Origin: an uncultured Bacillota bacterium
GTDB taxonomy: Bacteria; Bacillota_I; Bacilli_A; RF39; UBA660
Length of the DNA: 18,794 nt
NCBI GenBank assembly: GCA_947165195.1
Contig: CAMUZJ010000011.1
Location: 1-18,794, forward strand
Direction: 5' to 3'
Below the pieces are notes generated by a model. That model saw only the letters and a program-made list of their open reading frames with translations, was not told the origin of the DNA and ran no database searches. Below are positions 14,912 to 18,794 of the stretch, one piece after another (the stretch's first letter is position 1; each line of letters starts with the position of its first letter). The position numbers and the translations under genes are program-made.

Positions 14912-15397
14912 CTATTCATCATTCCCCGTTCTATCTTTTGTCCATGAGATATCTGATCTTTCATGATGTTTGTAACCAATAATTGGGAATTGTTTACTAT
15001 CTTCTGTTTGTTCTTTTTTATTAACAAATATTTGAATATCGTAATATTTTTTTTCATCATCTGAGAATTCTTCTATTGTTTTTTTGGCATCTTCTTTAGC
15101 TGCATCTCTTGAGATATTTCCTTTTACATTGATAATAATATTAATAAGTCTTCCTTGTGTTCTAAAGTCTATATTATCAATATCTTCTCCTAATTTTTCT
15201 ATTATTTTCTTACTCATATCTTTTTCATTAATAACAACTTTATCAATACCTTCTAATCTTGTTCCATAGATAGCTACTTCATCACTTTCAGTGAATATGA
15301 TGATTACTTTTACACAAAAGGCAATGAGTAGTAGAAATAGAATACTGAATAAAACTAACAATTTATTTTTTCTTAATTTATTTAATATTTTTTTCAT
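14912..15397 (-). CDS. Small membrane-anchored protein of unknown function, first gene of the GGDEF operon
   Basis: 161 residues. A very basic N-terminus (KKILNKLRKNK) and one helix (12-35) place residues 36-161 outside the membrane. That part shows a strand-helix-strand pattern: GRLINIIINVKGNI (82-95), DAAKEDAKKTIEEF (98-111), YYDIQIFVNK (118-127). A short tail, FPIIGYKHHERSDISW, is rich in His and aromatic residues and looks like a conserved motif. I recognise no family. Its stop abuts the start of the GGDEF sensor gene, so the two are probably translated in step, and the product may be a partner of the sensor's external domains. The start has AGGATGTG about 8 bases upstream. Confidence 0.75.
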   Translation of the reverse strand: MKKILNKLRKNKLLVLFSILFLLLIAFCVKVIIIFTESDEVAIYGTRLEGIDKVVINEKDMSKKIIEKLGEDIDNIDFRTQGRLINIIINVKGNISRDAAKEDAKKTIEEFSDDEKKYYDIQIFVNKKEQTEDSKQFPIIGYKHHERSDISWTKDRTGNDE

Positions 15398-15423
15398 TTT
15401 TTTTCACATCCTAGTATAGTTTC

Positions 15424-15453
15424 ATTATACACTACCTTGCTATTTTTTTTCAA
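15424..15453 (-). promoter_or_regulatory. Promoter of the GGDEF-YihY operon
   Basis: TTGAAA (15453-15448), an 18-base spacer and TATAAT (15429-15424) on the minus strand. It sits in the 62-base gap after gatB. No terminator hairpin is visible between gatB and this promoter, so read-through from gatCAB may also supply the operon. Confidence 0.75.
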
Positions 15454-15459
15454 CTCGTA

Positions 15460-16884
15460 TTATGAATTTAATTCGTTTATCAATATATCCATTGCCATTT
15501 TTGGATTTACTGCTCCTTTAGTCTCTTTCATAACTTGTCCCATTAAATATTTAATAGCTCTATCATGACCTTCTTTGTAGTCATTTACAGATTGAGGATT
15601 TTCTAAAATGATTTTTTTAACTACTTCTTTAATCATAGAATCATCAGTTATATTTTGAACTCCAGTAGTTGCAATTATTTCTTTAATGGATTCTTCTTTT
15701 TCCATAACAGTTTGAAGAATATCTTTTAAGTTTTTACTGGTTATGGTTCCATCAGATACTAAGTTTACTAGTTCTATAAATCTAGTTTTGTGTAATGCTG
15801 TATCTTTTATATTTTTTTCTTCTTTATTTAAGTATGCAGAGATATCTCCTAATAATAAATTAGCTCCTACTTTAAAGTTTATATTCTCTTCAAGGCATTC
15901 ATTTATGTAATCGGAAAGAGATCGATTTTGAATTAATTTAACAGCGTTTATTTCAGAAATTCCTTTTTCAATATATTTATTTATTCTCTCTTCTGGTAAC
16001 ATTGGAATTGTTTTTTTTACTTGTTCAATCATATCGTCTGTTACATAGATAAATGGTATATCTGGCTCTGGGAAATAGCGATAATCATTACCGGTTTCTT
16101 TTACACGCATTAAAACGGTATCTCCTAGTTTATCATCGTATCTTCTTGTTTGTTCTTTAAATTTTTCTCCATTATCTAGTAGTTTTGTTTGACGAAGAAT
16201 TTCTTTTTCAATACTTACTCCTACATTGGAAATGGAACCTATATTTTTTATTTCTACTTTGGTTCCTAATGGATCGGTCTCATTTTTTCTTAGAGAGACA
16301 TTAGCATCTGCTCTCATAGAGCCTTCTTCCATCTTACAGTCACTAATATCACAGTAGTATAGTAACTCTTTTAATTTTTCTAGATATTTTTTTGCTTCTT
16401 CACTACTTTCAATGCATGGCTTTGTAACGATTTCAATTAAAGGAACACCTGCTCTATTAAAATCAAGTAGCGTCTTATCTTGTCTATGGGTGCTTTTACA
16501 AGTATCTTCTTCGATATGCATTTCTTCTATATAGATTTTTTTCTTTGTACCATTTACATCTATTTCTACATAACCATCATATCCAATAGGCGTACGTGCT
16601 TGTGTAATTTGAAAGTTTTTTGGATTATCTGGATAAAAATAGTTTTTTCTATCAAAGTGCATTTGTCTTCTAATTTTACAATTTAGGACAATGGCAGCCT
16701 TCATAGCTAGATTTAGTACTTCTTCATTAACGGTTGGTAATGTTCCAGGGTATCCTAAATCTACTACATTTGTTAAGGAGTTAGCCATTTGTCCATAACC
16801 ATTTATGGAGTTAGAGAATATTTTTGTTTTTGTTTTTAATTCTACATGAACTTCTACTCCTATTGTAGGTATATAATTTGTCAT
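15460..16884 (-). CDS. gatB: Asp-tRNA(Asn)/Glu-tRNA(Gln) amidotransferase subunit B
   Basis: 474 residues, the normal length. GatB binds the misacylated tRNA and carries the kinase site that phosphorylates the Glu/Asp before amidation with ammonia supplied by GatA. Visible signatures are PTIGVEVHVELKT (6-18), HFDRKNYFYPDNPKNFQIT (76-94), the MHIEEDT segment (122-128), DFNRAGVPLIEIVT (141-154) and DYRYFPEPDIP (267-277). The C-terminal helical and YqeY-like tail ends VNPKMAMDILINEL. The ATG overlaps the gatA stop by one base (TAATG) and has a GGAGGTGA site, so the two are coupled. Last gene of gatCAB; the reaction makes Gln-tRNA or Asn-tRNA where the direct synthetase is lacking. Confidence 0.98.
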   Translation of the reverse strand: MTNYIPTIGVEVHVELKTKTKIFSNSINGYGQMANSLTNVVDLGYPGTLPTVNEEVLNLAMKAAIVLNCKIRRQMHFDRKNYFYPDNPKNFQITQARTPIGYDGYVEIDVNGTKKKIYIEEMHIEEDTCKSTHRQDKTLLDFNRAGVPLIEIVTKPCIESSEEAKKYLEKLKELLYYCDISDCKMEEGSMRADANVSLRKNETDPLGTKVEIKNIGSISNVGVSIEKEILRQTKLLDNGEKFKEQTRRYDDKLGDTVLMRVKETGNDYRYFPEPDIPFIYVTDDMIEQVKKTIPMLPEERINKYIEKGISEINAVKLIQNRSLSDYINECLEENINFKVGANLLLGDISAYLNKEEKNIKDTALHKTRFIELVNLVSDGTITSKNLKDILQTVMEKEESIKEIIATTGVQNITDDSMIKEVVKKIILENPQSVNDYKEGHDRAIKYLMGQVMKETKGAVNPKMAMDILINELNS

Positions 16885-18335
16885 TATTCTTCACCTCCAT
16901 TTGGATTTAATTCTAAATCAAGTTTTTGTTCTAGTAAGCTTGCTAGTTGATAAATTTTTGCTTCCTCAAATGCTGCACCAATAATTTGCATACCAATTGG
17001 CATATGATTTTTATCGAATCCTATAGGAAGATTTAATCCTGGAAGACCTGCCATATTTACTGGGATTACCAATACATCATCCATAAAGCTTTTTAATGGG
17101 TCATCCATTGGATCAGATAAATTATAAGCTGTTGTGGTGGTGGTTGGTCCTATAATAAAATCATATTCTTTAAAGACATTTTCAAATTCTTTTTTCATAT
17201 CATCTCTAATAGATAATGCTTTATTATAATAAGTTTTTGAATTTTCTCCACTTAGTAAGTAAGAACCTACCATAATACGTCTTTTTACTTCTTCTCCAAA
17301 TCCTAAAGCTCTTGTCTCTAAATATAAATCTTCTATATTTTTAGGATTTTCTTTAGAGAATCCATAGCGAATTCCATCAAATCTTGCTAGATTAGAACTT
17401 GCTTCTCCCATCGCAATAATCTGGTATAAAGTAACTGCATTTTCTAAGTATTTAACATCAATATAATTTACGGTTGCTCCTGCCTCTTCTAATACTTTAA
17501 TAGTATCTTTTATTTTCTCTTTGATTTCTTCATTTACGATATCGCTCATAAAGTAATTTGGTACTGCTATCTTCATACCTGTAATATCTTTTCCTATTAA
17601 TCTTGTAAAGTCTTCTTCTTCTTTCTTAGCAGAAGTTAAATCTTTTTCATCTTTTCCTACTATAGCATTCAAAAGCAAGGCATTTTCATAAACGTTTCTT
17701 GTCATAGGACCTATTTGATCTAGGCTAGATGCAAATGCTACTAATCCAAAGCGGGATACTCTTCCATAGGTTGGTTTCATTCCAACAATTCCTGTGTAAC
17801 TTGCTGGTTGTCTAATAGAACCACCTGTATCTGTACCTAAGGCAAATAAAACATCTCGGTTAGCAATTGTTGTTGCAGATCCACCTGATGATCCTCCTGA
17901 TATTTTTTCCCTATTCCATGGATTTTTTGGAGCACCAAAATAACTTGTACGACTAGAAGATCCCATAGCAAATTCATCCATATTCGTTTTTCCAATAATA
18001 ATCATATTTTTAGCATTTATTTTTTCTATGACTGTTGCATCATATATTGGCATAAAATTATCTAACATGTGTGATGCACAAGTTGTACGTAAACCCTTTG
18101 TTACGATATTATCTTTTATCGCAATAGGTAACCCAAATAAAATATTATCTACTTCTTTATCTTCTAATTCTTTAGCTTTTTTTATAGCTTCTTCTTTATT
18201 TAATGTTATATATGCATTTAATTCTTTACTATTTTCAATTTGTTCAAATGCTTCTTCTACTAAGGTAATAGGTTTTATTTCTTTATTTTTTAATAATTTA
18301 TGTATTTCTTCTATACTTTTATTTAAATATCTCAT
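16884..18335 (-). CDS. gatA: Asp-tRNA(Asn)/Glu-tRNA(Gln) amidotransferase subunit A
   Basis: 483 residues, an amidase-signature enzyme that releases ammonia from glutamine and channels it to GatB. The Ser-cisSer-Lys triad is clear: Lys74 in PIAIKDN, cis-Ser149 in ISGGSSGGSA and nucleophile Ser173 in GTDTGGSIRQPAS. The 24-residue gap between the serines matches the family. GatA-typical IGKTNMDEFAMGSS (114-127), KPTYGRVSRFGLVAFASSLDQIGP (187-210) and a C-terminal NLPIGFDKNHMPIGMQIIG are present. The start overlaps the gatC stop by one base (TAATG), and gatB overlaps its stop the same way. Confidence 0.98.
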   Translation of the reverse strand: MRYLNKSIEEIHKLLKNKEIKPITLVEEAFEQIENSKELNAYITLNKEEAIKKAKELEDKEVDNILFGLPIAIKDNIVTKGLRTTCASHMLDNFMPIYDATVIEKINAKNMIIIGKTNMDEFAMGSSSRTSYFGAPKNPWNREKISGGSSGGSATTIANRDVLFALGTDTGGSIRQPASYTGIVGMKPTYGRVSRFGLVAFASSLDQIGPMTRNVYENALLLNAIVGKDEKDLTSAKKEEEDFTRLIGKDITGMKIAVPNYFMSDIVNEEIKEKIKDTIKVLEEAGATVNYIDVKYLENAVTLYQIIAMGEASSNLARFDGIRYGFSKENPKNIEDLYLETRALGFGEEVKRRIMVGSYLLSGENSKTYYNKALSIRDDMKKEFENVFKEYDFIIGPTTTTTAYNLSDPMDDPLKSFMDDVLVIPVNMAGLPGLNLPIGFDKNHMPIGMQIIGAAFEEAKIYQLASLLEQKLDLELNPNGGEE

Positions 18336-18643
18336 TAGGCACCTTCACTTTCTCCAATCACAACAGGTACTTCTATATAATTACCTGCATGTCTAGGAGC
18401 ATTTTCTAATACTTCTTTTGGTTGTAACATAACTCCTGCTTCATCTTTTCTTAATTCAGTTGGATGAGTCCATGGAGCAATTAAAATTTCTTCATCATAG
18501 CCTTTTACTTCATTTATTTTTTCAACATCATTTAACAACTTCTTTAATTCTATTTGATACTTTTCTACTTCTTCTTCTGATATTTTAATTTTTGCAAGTT
18601 CCGCAACATGTAAAACTTCTTCTCTTGTTAATTTTTCTTCCAT
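18335..18643 (-). CDS. gatC: Asp-tRNA(Asn)/Glu-tRNA(Gln) amidotransferase subunit C
   Basis: 102 residues, the usual size. GatC is the small subunit that wraps around and stabilises the GatA-GatB interface. Signatures are LTREEVLHVAELAKIKISEEE near the start, LLNDVEKINEV in the middle, and the C-terminal LRKDEA followed by ENAPRHAGNYIEVPVVI, matching the typical 'NAP...ggyf.VP.Vi' ending. ATG has AAGGAGGG at good spacing. First gene of gatCAB. Confidence 0.97.
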   Translation of the reverse strand: MEEKLTREEVLHVAELAKIKISEEEVEKYQIELKKLLNDVEKINEVKGYDEEILIAPWTHPTELRKDEAGVMLQPKEVLENAPRHAGNYIEVPVVIGESEGA

Positions 18644-18670
18644 AAAAGTATCCCTCCTTAAAACAGTTTT

Positions 18671-18699
18671 ATTATAGCACTTATCCCTTTCATTGTAAA
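18671..18699 (-). promoter_or_regulatory. Promoter of gatCAB
   Basis: TTTACA (18699-18694), a 17-base spacer and TATAAT (18676-18671), with an extended TGC element before the -10. It lies 28 bases upstream of the gatC ATG. Confidence 0.85.
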
Positions 18700-18727
18700 T
18701 TAATGAGAAGCTTAAAAATATTAAAAA

Positions 18728-18754
18728 AGAGATTATTCTATTTCAATAATCTCT
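18728..18754 (-). terminator. Rho-independent terminator of the gene upstream of gatC
   Basis: A 10-bp stem (AGAGATTATT paired with AATAATCTCT) with a 7-base loop is followed on the minus strand by TTTTTTAATATTTTT. The upstream gene's TAA stop lies inside the distal arm. Confidence 0.8.
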
Positions 18755-18794
18755 GCTCCATTACTATATTCTGCAAATGTATTATTTATATATA
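18733..18794 (-). CDS. C-terminal end of an unidentified gene
   Basis: The last 19 codons of a frame entering from the right edge, reading YINNTFAEYSNGAEIIEIE and ending in TAA at 18735-18733. The alternating hydrophobic ending looks like a final beta strand. It is supported by the terminator hairpin that includes its stop codon and by the gatC promoter just beyond. In Bacilli pcrA, ligA or a CamS-type lipoprotein gene often precedes gatC, but this tail is too short to assign and does not look like a LigA C-terminus. Confidence 0.55.
   Translation of the reverse strand, partial: YINNTFAEYSNGAEIIEIE

Noticed and set aside
18028..18396. Plus-strand frame opposite gatA/gatC
   Set aside because: Antisense to two secure housekeeping genes.
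1..18794. tRNA, rRNA, insertion sequence, prophage or defence system
   Set aside because: Nearly all the window is accounted for by assigned genes and short intergenic gaps of at most 186 bases; no transposase, integrase, inverted terminal repeat, cloverleaf or nuclease/toxin motif was seen.

Overview
The window comes from an AT-rich bacterium of low-GC Gram-positive type. The GatCAB amidotransferase, a LytR-CpsA-Psr (LCP) envelope enzyme, an LtaS-type lipoteichoic acid synthase, the miaB-ymcA pair and strong AGGAGG ribosome binding sites all point to Bacillota, probably Bacilli. A gut lineage of the RF39/Erysipelotrichia kind is plausible but is only an inference. The standard code works: domains are intact, no complete gene uses TGA inside or as its stop, and the 14 visible stop codons are 10 TAA and 4 TAG.

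Layout. One gene (7077-9182, LCP) reads on the plus strand; everything else reads on the minus strand. From the right edge leftwards: the last 19 codons of an unidentified gene with its terminator; gatC-gatA-gatB from a strong promoter; an operon of a small membrane protein, a sensor-like GGDEF protein and a YihY/BrkB membrane protein; an operon of an LtaS-like enzyme and a membrane-anchored unknown; a two-sided terminator shared with the convergent LCP gene; the LCP gene; a 186-base divergent promoter region; an operon of a 1267-residue secreted glucosaminidase and a small membrane-anchored unknown; a single ankyrin-repeat gene; and miaB overlapping a YmcA/YlbF-family gene cut by the left edge. 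Promoters and terminators can be placed by eye for nearly every unit, so the window resolves into about seven transcription units.

How the genes fit together. The middle 12 kb is mostly about the cell envelope: a peptidoglycan hydrolase (GH73), an LCP glycopolymer ligase, a polyglycerolphosphate synthase (LtaS-like), and a membrane sensor carrying two periplasmic-binding-protein-like domains and a degenerate GGDEF domain. The flanks are housekeeping translation functions: tRNA-dependent Gln/Asn formation (gatCAB) and tRNA 2-methylthiolation (miaB with a YmcA partner). No mobile element, CRISPR array, tRNA or rRNA was seen.

The most unusual points are: the LCP protein, which combines three membrane helices, a periplasmic-binding-like module, the LCP domain, a PASTA-like domain and a tandem-repeat tail; the altered GGDEF signature; the duplicated unrecognised C-terminal domain of the glucosaminidase; and the repeated placement of stop codons inside terminator stems. 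I did not find a clear new defence or mobile system.
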